From Flavobacterium paronense (GTDB taxonomy: Bacteria; Bacteroidota; Bacteroidia; Flavobacteriales; Flavobacteriaceae): a stretch of DNA of 64,000 nt. The notes beneath the pieces were generated by a model that searched no databases, had not been told where the DNA came from, and worked only from the letters and a program-made list of their open reading frames with translations. Shown here one piece after another: positions 10,501 through 20,915 of the stretch (its first letter is position 1; each line of letters opens with the position of its first letter). A program made the translations under genes and the position numbers. The DNA lies in contig NZ_JAUFQN010000019.1 in the NCBI RefSeq assembly GCF_030409795.1, positions 3,038,001-3,102,000 of the forward strand. The letters are read 5' to 3'.

Positions 10501-13500
10501 ACTTGTAAATGGACCCCATGCAGCATAATCTACATCTAAATCTGGTGTGCCACCAGCTGTAGAAGATTGTGTCAATAAATAATTAATAGGTCCCGTAGTA
10601 GCTACTTGAATCGTAAAGTACGCAGGATTTGGTGAAGTAAATAAACAACCTATAGTTCCCAAACTAGTCACGCCTGTTGTATTAGCATAATTTGTTAAGC
10701 TACATACTGTTGAGCCAGTTGGGCAAGTAGATGGTGTTGAAATACACAGATCAAATGTAGCTGTTTGAACGGCGGTAGAATTGGAATAAACTCTAATAAA
10801 ATAGGTTTGACCAACAACTAAGTTATTTGCAACACTCGAAAGACTATTTGCAGTACTACAATATAACTGTGTCAACGTTCCACATTGACCAGTATAAACG
10901 GCGTGATTTAAGTCGGTTGTAGAACCAGTAACATTTTGTAATGAAATATTTAAATAAGTATTTGTTGCTACAAACTGAAACCAAACATCATCATTTGCAT
11001 TACCAATACAAGGCGCAGTTGTTCCGGGTGTTGATGCTGTTGCACCAGTTATAGTACCTGGTGTAATTTGTTGACAAGCCGCTGATGAATTCACAGGGGC
11101 AAAAATTGCACCTGAACAATCATCATTAATTATTAACGTTAAAAAATCTTTACCAGAAGACCATGCACTTGAATCTGTAGAAGAACAAACCGCTCTTACA
11201 TAAAAAGTATATTGAGTCCCCGGGTTTAAACCAGTTATTAAACTTGGATTAGCTGATACAATAACACCCGTAGCAGTTGGTAAAGGAATTGGTGATCCAA
11301 ATGGGACATACAAAACCTCCCATTGTGTTGCAGGTGTTGTATTAGTGTCAGTCCAGCCTAATAATGCTGAAGTTGATGTGATGTTTGTAGCAGTTAAATC
11401 GATAGGCTTCAAACAAGTTGGTGCAGGCGCACATGTGACATTAGCAACCCATCCTGAACCGGTAAATGAACCATCACTTCTAAATCTAAAAGTTAAGCAT
11501 CCAGTAGAACTTGAAGAAGTAAATGGACCAGGAATTGTTGTTCCCCAAAAAGCACCAGGGGTTGTTAAAGGGCCAAAACCTGTACCATTTGTACTCGATA
11601 TTTGAGGAGCAGTTATTGAATTTCCATCAAAAACATACATACCGTCAAATGAATCTTCTGTATCAAAAGAAGTGAAAGTTACTGTTACTAATTGTCCAGG
11701 AATTGTAGGGCAAATTGTTACCGTTGAATCTTCATCATCAAGATAATCTGCTGTTAAACCTCCAGAGTCAACATAGATACCACCACAAACAGGTGGTGGC
11801 GCTGCTGTTGTAAATGGAACTGGTCCAGTCCAAAGACTGAAAGTACCATTACCGCAATCGGCTCTAACATAATATTCGTAAGATGTCAAAGGTGTCAAAC
11901 CGGTTAAAGGGAAGTTTGTATTGCTGGTGGATGTAACTCCTGATCCTGAAGGAACGCCAGTGCCAGCTGGTTGAACAGCAACTTGCCACGAAGTTGATGC
12001 ACTGGGGTTATCCCAAGATGCTAATGCAGAATCACTAGTAATTGATGCTACCGTTGCATTTGTAGGTTGTCCACAGTTAATTTGGTTGATAACTAAAGTA
12101 TAAGCTGTAGTTTGTGGTGCAGCCCATGTAGAAATTACAAAATAATAGGTTGAACCAGCTGTGACAGGTAAATCGAATGATCTAATGCCTGTGCCAGAGT
12201 TTGCAACTCCTGCTAAACAGTTTACACCAATATTAGCACAACTACTGTATGCAAAAATACCTGAGTAAGTAGCTGTTGGTGTCATTGCTACATTGATAGT
12301 GCCAGTAAAAGTTGAAGTAAATGAATACACAACATCATTACCGTTCAAATAATTATTGGTTGAACCACAGCCTGACGCACCTGGACTTCCCTCTATTGGA
12401 GCATTATCTGCATAGTTGGATGTATTATCTGAAGTTGTGTAAGGTAGCGTAGTTACTACTATTGGAGCAGCACATGTAAATCCGGGTACTGCTGTAGTGA
12501 ATGTTTGAGGGCCTGCCCATTCACTTAATCCAGAAATACCACCACAATCAGATCTAACATAAAAATTATAACAAGTTCCAGTAGTAAGTCCTGTAAATAT
12601 ATATGAATTAGTTGTAACTGGTGTCCAGCCTGTTGTTGAATTTGTTGGAGCAGGATCAGTACATGGTAAGGCTAACACTTGCCATGAAGTAGCAGTTCCT
12701 GTGCCTGTCCATCCAAAAGAAACAGAGGTAGGTGATAAACCCGCTGTTGTTAAAACAACTGGTTTAGGGCATGCTGGTGCTGGCGTACAAGTAATGTTGC
12801 TTGTCCAACCTGCAGCAGTTGTTGTGCCATTTGATGTAAACACAAAAGTCAAACATCCTAAAGCATTTGATGCTGTGAATGATGGAGGTAAAGTTGTACC
12901 TGATAAGTTTGCTAATAAAGTGCCAGATGTACTATTACCATCATAAATTTTTAAGAAGTCGGTATTGGCTTGCGTATTAAATGAAGTAAATGTTACTGTT
13001 ACAACATCTCCTACAGTAACAGGGCATATAGTTGTTGTTTGGTTGGCATTATTAGGATAATTAGCAGCTAATCCGCCAGTATCAACAAAATTACCACCAC
13101 AAACAGGCGGTGCAAGTAGCGTAGTTATTGTTGTTGGAACTGACCATGCACTACTATCAGTTAAACTACAAACCGCTCTTACATATATATCATAACATGT
13201 TGCAGAAGTTAATCCGGTTAGTGTGAATGGATTTGAACCTGCAGGAACAAAACCTGTTGAAACTGCAGTTGGAGCAGGCGAACCACAAGGTAAAGCTAAA
13301 ACTTCCCATGCTGTTGCAACACTAGTATCCGGATTTTGAGGCTGAGACCAGTTTAATATAACAGAGTTTATAGTAATTGTGCCTGATGCTAAAGCGGTTG
13401 GCTTTCTACAGGTGGGCGGAGCATTACAAGTTATATTACTTACCCAACCAGCAGCTCTTGTTGAGCCATTTGATGTAAACACAAATGTCAAACACCCCAA

Positions 13501-14664
13501 AGCATTAGAAGCTGTAAAAGATGGAGGTAAAGTTGTCCCAGATAAAGTAGCTAATAACGGAGCAGCTGCGCTATTCCCATCATATACTTTTAAAAGGTCA
13601 ACACCATTTTCAGTATTAAATGATGTAAAAGTCACAGTAACAAGATCACCAGGATTTGTTGGGCAAATTGTAGTTGTAACGTTTGCATTATTGGGATAAT
13701 TCCCAGTAATACCACCAGAGTCAACAAAATTACCACCACATACTGGCGGCCCGACAAGTGTTGTAAAGTTGGCCGAAGCTACAGACCAAGGACTCGTAAA
13801 ACCTGTTGTACATCTAGCTCTTACATAAAACTTGTAAGCAGTATTTGGAAGTAATCCAGTTACTACATAAGGAAAAGTAGTGGTTGTGTTTGTTGGAATT
13901 CCTGTTGGTGTCCCAGAAGCTAGAACAACTTCTATTTCCCAAGAGGCAGCTCCGGTTCCATTAGGATTTGTCCAGTTTAATGTTGCTCCGTTTGCAGTAA
14001 TTGCAGAAACAGTTAATCCAGTTGGTACCAGACATGGAGTGTCTATACTGACATCATCAATTAACCATCTGTCGCCATCGATACTTGTACTTGGTTGTGT
14101 ATATACTTTTACAAAAGCAACATAAACGAATTGACCACCGAAGGAAGTGCCTAAATCAACTGTTTTTTCTGTATAGATGTTAAAATTAGAAGTTGGTGTA
14201 ATTAACTCATCCTCTGTCCATTGTTGTGCCAAAGAATAAGCTAATGGATCAGTTTGTGATGCAAGAGCAGGTGCCACTTTTATTTGATAAATAGTTCCTT
14301 GATTCCCACTAGTAAACATTCTTGTGTAAAAATGTAACACGCCGTTGGCTGGAATTTGTACAAGTGGAGTTGCTAAATAATCCTCGGATGTATTTCCTTG
14401 ACCAATATTTTCCCCTCGGTTAACATAAGCAGCATTAGTTCCCTGATAAACAATAGGTGGTGTAGCAACAGTATTATTAATTCCCCAACGAACATTTGGT
14501 CCAACGGCATTGTCAAATACAGCCCAATTTCCGGTTCCTAATGTCCAGTTAGTTGACGGAGACGCATCGGGACCAGTTGTATTTTCAAAACCTTCTAGAG
14601 ATAGCTGGGAATAACTACTTATAGAAATGAATAAAAACAGTAGTAATAAAGTAAATTTTTTCAT
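7516..14664 (-). CDS. giant T9SS-secreted multidomain adhesin with type B sorting domain
   Basis: A 2382-residue secreted protein. Visible order: signal peptide (to about 19); choice-of-anchor J-like domain (about 20-210); alternating fibronectin III and CUB-like domains (Fn3 about 212-300, CUB 305-415, Fn3 420-515, CUB 520-625, Fn3 630-725, a pre-peptidase-like sandwich 728-860, Fn3 862-950, CUB 955-1085, Fn3 1087-1180); two more beta-sandwich modules to about 1470; Ig-like STPGxYxVxxTV modules; a lamin-tail-like domain (about 1740-1870); more Ig-like modules; and a gliding-motility-type C-terminal domain (last 85 residues, with NDGLNDTFDL, FNRLGMKVY and LPDGTYYFI). That last domain is the T9SS type B sorting signal. 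It is followed by its PorP/SprF and OmpA-family partners. A surface adhesin or motility role is inferred; no catalytic domain is seen. Confidence 0.9.
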   Translation of the reverse strand: MKKFTLLLLFLFISISSYSQLSLEGFENTTGPDASPSTNWTLGTGNWAVFDNAVGPNVRWGINNTVATPPIVYQGTNAAYVNRGENIGQGNTSEDYLATPLVQIPANGVLHFYTRMFTSGNQGTIYQIKVAPALASQTDPLAYSLAQQWTEDELITPTSNFNIYTEKTVDLGTSFGGQFVYVAFVKVYTQPSTSIDGDRWLIDDVSIDTPCLVPTGLTVSAITANGATLNWTNPNGTGAASWEIEVVLASGTPTGIPTNTTTTFPYVVTGLLPNTAYKFYVRARCTTGFTSPWSVASANFTTLVGPPVCGGNFVDSGGITGNYPNNANVTTTICPTNPGDLVTVTFTSFNTENGVDLLKVYDGNSAAAPLLATLSGTTLPPSFTASNALGCLTFVFTSNGSTRAAGWVSNITCNAPPTCRKPTALASGTITINSVILNWSQPQNPDTSVATAWEVLALPCGSPAPTAVSTGFVPAGSNPFTLTGLTSATCYDIYVRAVCSLTDSSAWSVPTTITTLLAPPVCGGNFVDTGGLAANYPNNANQTTTICPVTVGDVVTVTFTSFNTQANTDFLKIYDGNSTSGTLLANLSGTTLPPSFTASNALGCLTFVFTSNGTTTAAGWTSNITCTPAPACPKPVVLTTAGLSPTSVSFGWTGTGTATSWQVLALPCTDPAPTNSTTGWTPVTTNSYIFTGLTTGTCYNFYVRSDCGGISGLSEWAGPQTFTTAVPGFTCAAPIVVTTLPYTTSDNTSNYADNAPIEGSPGASGCGSTNNYLNGNDVVYSFTSTFTGTINVAMTPTATYSGIFAYSSCANIGVNCLAGVANSGTGIRSFDLPVTAGSTYYFVISTWAAPQTTAYTLVINQINCGQPTNATVASITSDSALASWDNPSASTSWQVAVQPAGTGVPSGSGVTSTSNTNFPLTGLTPLTSYEYYVRADCGNGTFSLWTGPVPFTTAAPPPVCGGIYVDSGGLTADYLDDEDSTVTICPTIPGQLVTVTFTSFDTEDSFDGMYVFDGNSITAPQISSTNGTGFGPLTTPGAFWGTTIPGPFTSSSSTGCLTFRFRSDGSFTGSGWVANVTCAPAPTCLKPIDLTATNITSTSALLGWTDTNTTPATQWEVLYVPFGSPIPLPTATGVIVSANPSLITGLNPGTQYTFYVRAVCSSTDSSAWSSGKDFLTLIINDDCSGAIFAPVNSSAACQQITPGTITGATASTPGTTAPCIGNANDDVWFQFVATNTYLNISLQNVTGSTTDLNHAVYTGQCGTLTQLYCSTANSLSSVANNLVVGQTYFIRVYSNSTAVQTATFDLCISTPSTCPTGSTVCSLTNYANTTGVTSLGTIGCLFTSPNPAYFTIQVATTGPINYLLTQSSTAGGTPDLDVDYAAWGPFTSQAAGCAAISGGQAPGIGVPISLTTGCSYSGAATENLNIANAIAGQFYIVLITNFSDNPGFINLTQTNSTASGHGTTNCCPDAYFSYSPASYCRAAGNPNPIPTITLGSLAGTFSSTPGLVFVNTATGEIDLQASTPGNYVVTNTVAATASCIQFVKSYTINISEPTTATISYNNPSYCKSITSLQTVTQTGTSGGSYSAIPNVGLSINPTTGEINPSLSSAGVYTVVYGLPGSICTTGNPSTQVEIIALPNIVQPAPVAACYTYTLPSLAVGNYFSQTGGIGPLDIATPITNSQTIYIYAVGATGCINEKSFTVTINTVPTPTDIATTPSLCTPSTGTISFTALDASGPLPADLFISEVTDANAGSLTYVEIYNGTGATVNLSNYKLKIYNNGNSTTSCDLTLSGTMPNNTVKIISVGSATNAGGVIPDLVFAGCGGVNIDDNIRLTSAADVVIDLWGRTDGVAFSPLNQPGYTYRRLNSATLPSTTWNPADWTAIDPEDYTNVGSYSLVVSNYQYSVDSGAFQSGTTFSNLAAGDHILVVKDLTTGCLSAPITVTINAINPIIAVTGFSYTTPVCQNATPNPTPIPASGFTTGGIYSEDVTTTGLVFISTSTGEIDLANSTPGTHTVNYTVANQPAICLAGGQSSAPIEIKPTITPIIGFSYTTPICKNAQATLSPSLSSGFSSFATFSATPSGLVINATSGVIDLANSTPGVYDIVVTVAADSNTCRVSAITSPAFSLEIKPVITLVTGFNYDAPLCANNGSELPNLSAGFATGGTFSSTTGLTINSTTGAIDLTSTPGTYTVTYTANPNVNNCEVATPGTTQITIVPPVTIELTGGCQSVNYILTATAVNGSFNPETAAFVWHNSNGGIVGNTQSITVTEIGTYTVTITVDGCSTESLPFNVESVFCVIQKGISVNNDGLNDTFDLTGYDVKKLTIFNRLGMKVYSRNNYVNEWGGKSDDGDELPDGTYYFIIDRNNGETKTGWIYINRAQ

Positions 14665-14714
14665 AAAATGAAAAGTTTGAATTGTTTGTTATTTTTTTAA
14701 AAAATTTTGAAGTC

Positions 14715-14722
14715 CAAATTTA
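14715..14722 (-). promoter_or_regulatory. possible -7 box of the adhesin operon
   Basis: On the minus strand the octamer reads TAAATTTG, matching TAnnTTTG, 51 bp upstream of the adhesin ATG. No clear TTG -33 box at normal distance. A tandem 11-bp repeat of TTTACTAAATG lies just upstream (about 14740-14761). Confidence 0.35.
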
Positions 14723-14824
14723 GTAAAATTTATGAATTGTTTACTAAATGTTTACTAAATGTGTTTTTTTAATATTATATTATAAAGATTTGTATCTATT
14801 ATCCTCGAAACTAATGTGGTTTTT

Positions 14825-14832
14825 TAATTTTG
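14825..14832 (+). promoter_or_regulatory. possible -7 box of hflX
   Basis: The octamer TAATTTTG fits TAnnTTTG, 33 bp before the hflX start. A -33 TTG at normal spacing is not visible. Confidence 0.35.
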
Positions 14833-14864
14833 AAATAACTAATTTTACCACACAATAAAATCAA

Positions 14865-16088
14865 ATGTTAGAAAAAGAAAATATAAATTTTGAAAGAACA
14901 GTAATTGTTGGAATAATTACACAAAATCAAAACGAAGAAAAATTAACAGAGTATTTAGACGAATTAGAGTTTTTAACGTTTACTGCTGGAGGTGAAGTAA
15001 TTAAACGATTTTCACAAAAATTGGAACGACCAAATCCTAAAACATTTTTAGGGACAGGTAAAATGGATGAAATTAGCTTATATATCAAAGAAATGAGCAT
15101 TTCTACGGTTATATTTGATGATGAATTATCTCCGTCTCAACAAAAAAACATTTCTAAAATATTGGATTGTAAGGTTTTGGACCGAACCAATTTAATCTTA
15201 GATATTTTTGCCCAAAGAGCAGAAACTTCTTATGCCAGAACTCAGGTTGAATTAGCCCAATGTCAGTATTTATTACCTAGACTTTCTGGAATGTGGACAC
15301 ATTTAGAGCGTCAAAAAGGAGGAATTGGTCTGCGTGGTCCAGGTGAAACAGAAATCGAAACCGACAGAAGGATTGTTCGGGATAGAATAGCTTTATTGAA
15401 AGAAAAGATAAAGACAATCGATAAGCAAATGTCGGTTCAAAGAGGAAACCGTGGCGCTATGGTCCGTGTTGCCTTGGTTGGATATACTAATGTTGGGAAA
15501 TCGACTTTAATGAATGTAATTAGCAAAAGTGAAGTTTTTGTTGAAAATAAATTATTTGCAACATTAGATACCACAGTTCGTAAAGTGGTTATTAAGAACC
15601 TGCCTTTTTTGCTTTCAGATACGGTTGGGTTTATTAGAAAATTACCAACTCAATTGGTAGACTCTTTCAAAAGCACTCTTGATGAAGTTCGCGAAGCTGA
15701 TTTGTTATTGCATGTTGTTGATATTTCACATCCTGATTTTGAAGAACACATAACTTCTGTTAATCAAATCTTGTTGGATATAAAGAGCAATGATAAACCT
15801 ACGATTATGGTTTTCAATAAAATCGATGCCTATAAAAATGAAGTAATCGATGAAGATGATTTAATTACCGAAAAAACATCCAAACATTATACGCTAGACG
15901 AATGGAAAGCAACTTGGATGAGTAATGTTGGAGAAAAAAACACCTTATTCATATCGGCAACAAACAAAGAAAATTTTGAGGAGTTTAGAGAAAAAATATA
16001 CGAATCGGTTAGACAAATCCATATTACAAGATTTCCGTATAACAAATTCTTATATCCGGACTATAAAGACGCTGTAGAAAAAGAGTAG
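14865..16088 (+). CDS. hflX: GTPase HflX
   Basis: A 407-residue ribosome-associated GTPase that in other bacteria splits or rescues stalled 70S ribosomes under stress. The N-terminal HflX domain carries the family signature FLGTGKMDEI, then QRAETSYARTQVELAQ and the Gly-rich linker GGIGLRGPGETEIETDRR. The G domain has the P-loop GYTNVGKST (about 205-213), DTVGF (about 252) and NKID (about 318). Full length for the family. It is transcribed alone, facing the convergent outer-membrane protein gene 9 bp downstream. Confidence 0.96.
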   Translation: MLEKENINFERTVIVGIITQNQNEEKLTEYLDELEFLTFTAGGEVIKRFSQKLERPNPKTFLGTGKMDEISLYIKEMSISTVIFDDELSPSQQKNISKILDCKVLDRTNLILDIFAQRAETSYARTQVELAQCQYLLPRLSGMWTHLERQKGGIGLRGPGETEIETDRRIVRDRIALLKEKIKTIDKQMSVQRGNRGAMVRVALVGYTNVGKSTLMNVISKSEVFVENKLFATLDTTVRKVVIKNLPFLLSDTVGFIRKLPTQLVDSFKSTLDEVREADLLLHVVDISHPDFEEHITSVNQILLDIKSNDKPTIMVFNKIDAYKNEVIDEDDLITEKTSKHYTLDEWKATWMSNVGEKNTLFISATNKENFEEFREKIYESVRQIHITRFPYNKFLYPDYKDAVEKE

Positions 16089-16097
16089 TTTTTATTT

Positions 16098-16910
16098 CTA
16101 TTGTAGATAATAAATGTAACCAAAATTAAACCAAACATTCCAATCGTTTGCTCTATTCTCAGTATAAATAGTCTCATCAGGATTCAAACCATCAACCCAA
16201 TTTGAAAAGTAATATTGTAATCTAAAGTCAACCATCAAATCTGATAATTCGGTCAACTTATATCTACAACCAACACTCGAAACGATAGACCAAACGGTTC
16301 CGCCTTGATTTGTAGTAGCATTGTAATATTTTATGGGTGTTGAAATAGGTGTGTCTAAAGGGCCAAGTAGAGACCAAGCTTTTGGGTCATAAAAACTAAA
16401 CTGTCCTCCCAAACTAATAAACGGAGCGAATGAACCCAAAGTAGCTGTAAACTCTCTAATACTCAATGGGAAAAATTCTAATTGCATGCCAACATTGGTT
16501 ACAGCCGTACTTCCTCTCATTGCTCTTAATTGATTTGCAACTAAACTAGTTCTGCTTGGATCAACCCATTTCCCAAAATGTTGCAATTCTGTTTTATTAT
16601 AAGACAACTCACTTCTTAATTTGAAGTGGTCATTAAAATAAGTCTCCGGTGTATAACAATTACATTCAGCTCTATAAGAAAAATTCAAATAATGAATAAT
16701 TCCGATTCCGTAACCAGTATTACCAATATTTGTTGAAAAGTCATGGCGTTCACCATAATCAGATTGAAAAGCAACTGGACCTATGATTGCCCCAATTTCA
16801 TGAGAAAATCCAAATTGTGCATTTATACTATTTGACAAGCCAAATAACAACAGTAAGGTTATGATAAAATTTTTGGGCATTTGCATACTAATTAGTTCAA
16901 ATCTCGACAA
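16098..16910 (-). CDS. outer-membrane beta-barrel protein, THC0290_0291-like family
   Basis: A secreted protein of up to 270 residues. The signal peptide (NFIITLLLLFGLSNSINAQ) begins near Met9 or Met11 (bases 16886 or 16880), so the true start is probably there rather than at 16910. The mature start QFGFSHEIGAIIGPVAF with the DYGERHD and FNYIYYLQ-type barrel ends resembles a Flavobacteriaceae family I know as THC0290_0291, of unknown function. Strands such as LMVDFRLQYYFSNWVDGL and WNVWFNFGYIYYL suggest a small outer-membrane barrel. It ends 9 bp from hflX (convergent). Confidence 0.6.
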   Translation of the reverse strand: MSRFELISMQMPKNFIITLLLLFGLSNSINAQFGFSHEIGAIIGPVAFQSDYGERHDFSTNIGNTGYGIGIIHYLNFSYRAECNCYTPETYFNDHFKLRSELSYNKTELQHFGKWVDPSRTSLVANQLRAMRGSTAVTNVGMQLEFFPLSIREFTATLGSFAPFISLGGQFSFYDPKAWSLLGPLDTPISTPIKYYNATTNQGGTVWSIVSSVGCRYKLTELSDLMVDFRLQYYFSNWVDGLNPDETIYTENRANDWNVWFNFGYIYYLQ

Positions 16911-17090
16911 ATATATAAAAACATCAATCAGTTATAAAATAAAATAAAAAATACTTGATTTATATACGAATAAATTAATGAAAGTATTTGAATATCGAGA
17001 ATTATTGTACTCTTCATAACAATTTTTTAAAAGAAACATAAAAATTCTAAGAATTTAGAAAAAATTATGACCACCGTTTTTAATTAAATG

Positions 17091-17098
17091 TATATTTG
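17091..17098 (+). promoter_or_regulatory. -7 box of gdhA promoter
   Basis: The octamer TATATTTG is a perfect TAnnTTTG match 47 bp before the gdhA ATG. The -33 region lacks an exact TTG. Confidence 0.5.
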
Positions 17099-17142
17099 TC
17101 CGATTTTACGAAATCGATTTCTTAAAAATATTAATAGTATAA

Positions 17143-18489
<1,347 letters not shown>

Positions 18490-18515
18490 TTAAAATAAAC
18501 CAACCAACAAACCCT

Positions 18516-18547
18516 AAAAATGCCATCAGAAATGATGGCATTTTTTG
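18516..18547 (+). terminator. gdhA terminator
   Basis: Hairpin with stem AATGCCATCA and complement, GAAA-like loop and T6 tract, 27 bp after the stop. Confidence 0.9.
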
Positions 18548-18585
18548 ATTCAAATACAACAATTAGATAATTTTTACGTTTACAC

Positions 18586-18593
18586 TATATTTG
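18586..18593 (+). promoter_or_regulatory. -7 box upstream of the PorZ-like gene
   Basis: The octamer TATATTTG, 18 bp before the ATG at 18612; transcription would begin about 18599, leaving a very short leader. This supports the ATG over the TTG at 18591, which would lie within the promoter. Confidence 0.5.
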
Positions 18594-18611
18594 TATGCTA
18601 ATTCTTTTCAG

Positions 18612-20894
18612 ATGAAAAAGTGCTTTTTCGGGGTTTTATTTCTTTTTTTTCAAATATGCTTATCTCAACCATTCCAAAATTGGAAAGGATATTTTTCCTA
18701 TAATCAAATTAAAGATATTTCGGAATCAAGCAATAAAATTTATGCTGCAGCCGAAAATGCATTGTTTACCAAAAATATAGCTTCCAACGATGTCAATACC
18801 ATAAATACAATTGATGGTCTTTCGGGACAAACCATTTCGGCTATCTATCATAGCGACACTTTCAACAAAACAATTGTAGGTTATGAAGACGGATTGATGA
18901 TTGTCATTAATGATGCTGACGGAAGCATGTTAAATGTTGTGGACATCATTAATAAAAACATTCCGGCTAACATTAAAAGACTAAATCATTTTATGGAATA
19001 CGATGGCATCCTATATATATCCTGTGATTTTGGAATTGTACAATACAAATTGGCAACTTTAGAGTTTGGAGATACTTATTTTATCGGTCCGGCCGGACAA
19101 GAAATAAAAGTCTATCAAACCACTATTTTTAACGGAGACATATATGCAGTTACACAATATTACGGAATTAGAAAAGCGGCTATAATAAATCCAAATCTAA
19201 TTGATTATACACAATGGCAAGTTTTTGATAGCGGTTATTGGAACGGAATAGTGACATTTAATAATCAACTGATAGGAATGAATACTAACCAGAAACTCTA
19301 TAAACACAATGGTATCTATTTTCAAGAATTTGGCACAATAGGACAACCCGGACTTGATATTCGAGCCACTTCAAATTATATTGTTGTAACTAGTTCAAAT
19401 CATGTTTTTATTTATAACTCATCATTTACTCAAATAATACATATTCAAAACACACAAATAACTTCAATTCCGGTAACTTTTACTTGTGCTACCGTTGCCA
19501 ATGAAACGATTTATATTGGAACAAATGAAAACGGAATCGTTTCCTCACCGATTAATTCACCAACTAATTTCGAATTCATCATGCCGAATGGACCCATACG
19601 GAATAATATATTTTCGTTAAATAGTTCATCCTCAAACTTATGGGCAGTATATGGAGGATATGACATAACGTACAATCCATATACTTATTTGCCAAGCGGT
19701 ATAGGCTCATTTGGTATAAGTAGATACAATGAAGCTAATGGTTGGTTAAATATTCCTTATTCAGCTGTATTTGATGCAAATGCTTTAGTTCGCATAGCCA
19801 TAAATCCAAATGATGAAACACAACTTTACATCGCCTCTTACTTTAGTGGTTTGTTAAAATTAGAAAATGAAAACCCAACAACTTTATTAAACCAAAGCAA
19901 TAGTGGGTTAGAGGGAGCAACAGGTGATTGTAGAATAAACAGTACAGCATTTGATAAATCAGGAAATTTATGGATGACCAATAGTAGAATTAAAAATGGA
20001 TTGAAAGTCCTAAAAGCAACAGGAGAATGGCAATCATTTAATATGGAATCCATCTTAACGGATTATGCAAGTAATGATTTTTGTAAAATAGCTATAGATA
20101 AAAGCGGTACAAAATGGATTGCCTCTTATAAAAATGGTGTTGTTGCTTTTAACGAAAATACCAATATCTTTAAAAAAATATCAGAAGGAGTTGACTTAGG
20201 AAACCTTCCTTCTATTGACGTCCGTGCTATTGCTGTTGATAACCGAAATCAGGTTTGGATAGGAACAAATCGAGGTTTGCGCGTATTGTCAAGTACCGGA
20301 AGCTACAATAGTGACGAACAAATGAAGGCTAATGCGATTATTATCTCAGAAAATGGTGTAGGCGCACAATTGATGGGCGAGTCTTTTATAACCGATATTG
20401 CCGTGAATGGCTCCAATCAAAAATGGATTTCCACTGCTGATTCTGGTGTTTTTCTATTTTCTTATAACGGACAGGAAACGATCTATCATTTCACAAAAGA
20501 TAATTCACCCTTACCAAGTAATGTGGTAAATGACATCGACATCAATTCAGTTACTGGCGAAATCTTCTTTGCAACTGATAAAGGAATGGTTTCATTTCAA
20601 GGAACCTCTACAAGACCGGCCGATAATTTAGATGCTGTTTATGTATATCCAAATCCAGTTCGCCCCGAATTTGTAGGAACAGTAAAAATCGCCGGATTAA
20701 TTTCGAAAGCAAATATCAAAATCACCGACATCGAAGGCAATTTAGTCTACGAAACCAAATCCGAAGGCGGAACGGTAGAATGGGATACCAAAGCTTTTGG
20801 GAAATACAATGTAGCATCTGGTGTGTATATGATTTTTATCGCTGCTGAAGATGCTTCCGAAACTGCTGTCAAAAAAGTGATGATAATACGATAA
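18612..20894 (+). CDS. porZ: PorZ-like T9SS attachment-complex protein with beta-propellers and C-terminal domain
   Basis: A 760-residue secreted protein (signal peptide MKKCFFGVLFLFFQICLSQ). Most of it is made of beta-propeller repeats of the two-component-regulator propeller type, for instance the KIYAAAENALF and WIGTNRGLRVLS segments. It ends with a T9SS type A-like C-terminal domain (about 680-760) with YVYPNPVRP, IKITDIEGNLVYE and GVYMIFI. Length, two-propeller appearance and the retained C-terminal domain match PorZ, the component that works with PorU, PorV and PorQ in attaching T9SS cargo to the cell surface; the position upstream of recO also fits what I recall of this locus. A generic propeller cargo protein is the alternative. 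The in-frame TTG at 18591 is rejected in favour of the ATG before the signal peptide. Confidence 0.75.
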   Translation: MKKCFFGVLFLFFQICLSQPFQNWKGYFSYNQIKDISESSNKIYAAAENALFTKNIASNDVNTINTIDGLSGQTISAIYHSDTFNKTIVGYEDGLMIVINDADGSMLNVVDIINKNIPANIKRLNHFMEYDGILYISCDFGIVQYKLATLEFGDTYFIGPAGQEIKVYQTTIFNGDIYAVTQYYGIRKAAIINPNLIDYTQWQVFDSGYWNGIVTFNNQLIGMNTNQKLYKHNGIYFQEFGTIGQPGLDIRATSNYIVVTSSNHVFIYNSSFTQIIHIQNTQITSIPVTFTCATVANETIYIGTNENGIVSSPINSPTNFEFIMPNGPIRNNIFSLNSSSSNLWAVYGGYDITYNPYTYLPSGIGSFGISRYNEANGWLNIPYSAVFDANALVRIAINPNDETQLYIASYFSGLLKLENENPTTLLNQSNSGLEGATGDCRINSTAFDKSGNLWMTNSRIKNGLKVLKATGEWQSFNMESILTDYASNDFCKIAIDKSGTKWIASYKNGVVAFNENTNIFKKISEGVDLGNLPSIDVRAIAVDNRNQVWIGTNRGLRVLSSTGSYNSDEQMKANAIIISENGVGAQLMGESFITDIAVNGSNQKWISTADSGVFLFSYNGQETIYHFTKDNSPLPSNVVNDIDINSVTGEIFFATDKGMVSFQGTSTRPADNLDAVYVYPNPVRPEFVGTVKIAGLISKANIKITDIEGNLVYETKSEGGTVEWDTKAFGKYNVASGVYMIFIAAEDASETAVKKVMIIR

Positions 20895-20915
20895 AAGTTA
20901 TAGGTTCTATGTTGA

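Noticed and set aside
12701..13699. Plus-strand ORFs within the adhesin (for example 12701-12946, 13379-13699)
   Set aside because: They are antisense to the CUB repeats, which is why they resemble one another; no independent coding signal.
16887..16910. MSRFELIS as the N-terminus of the outer-membrane protein
   Set aside because: It precedes a clean signal peptide starting near Met9 or Met11; kept only as the outer ORF limit.
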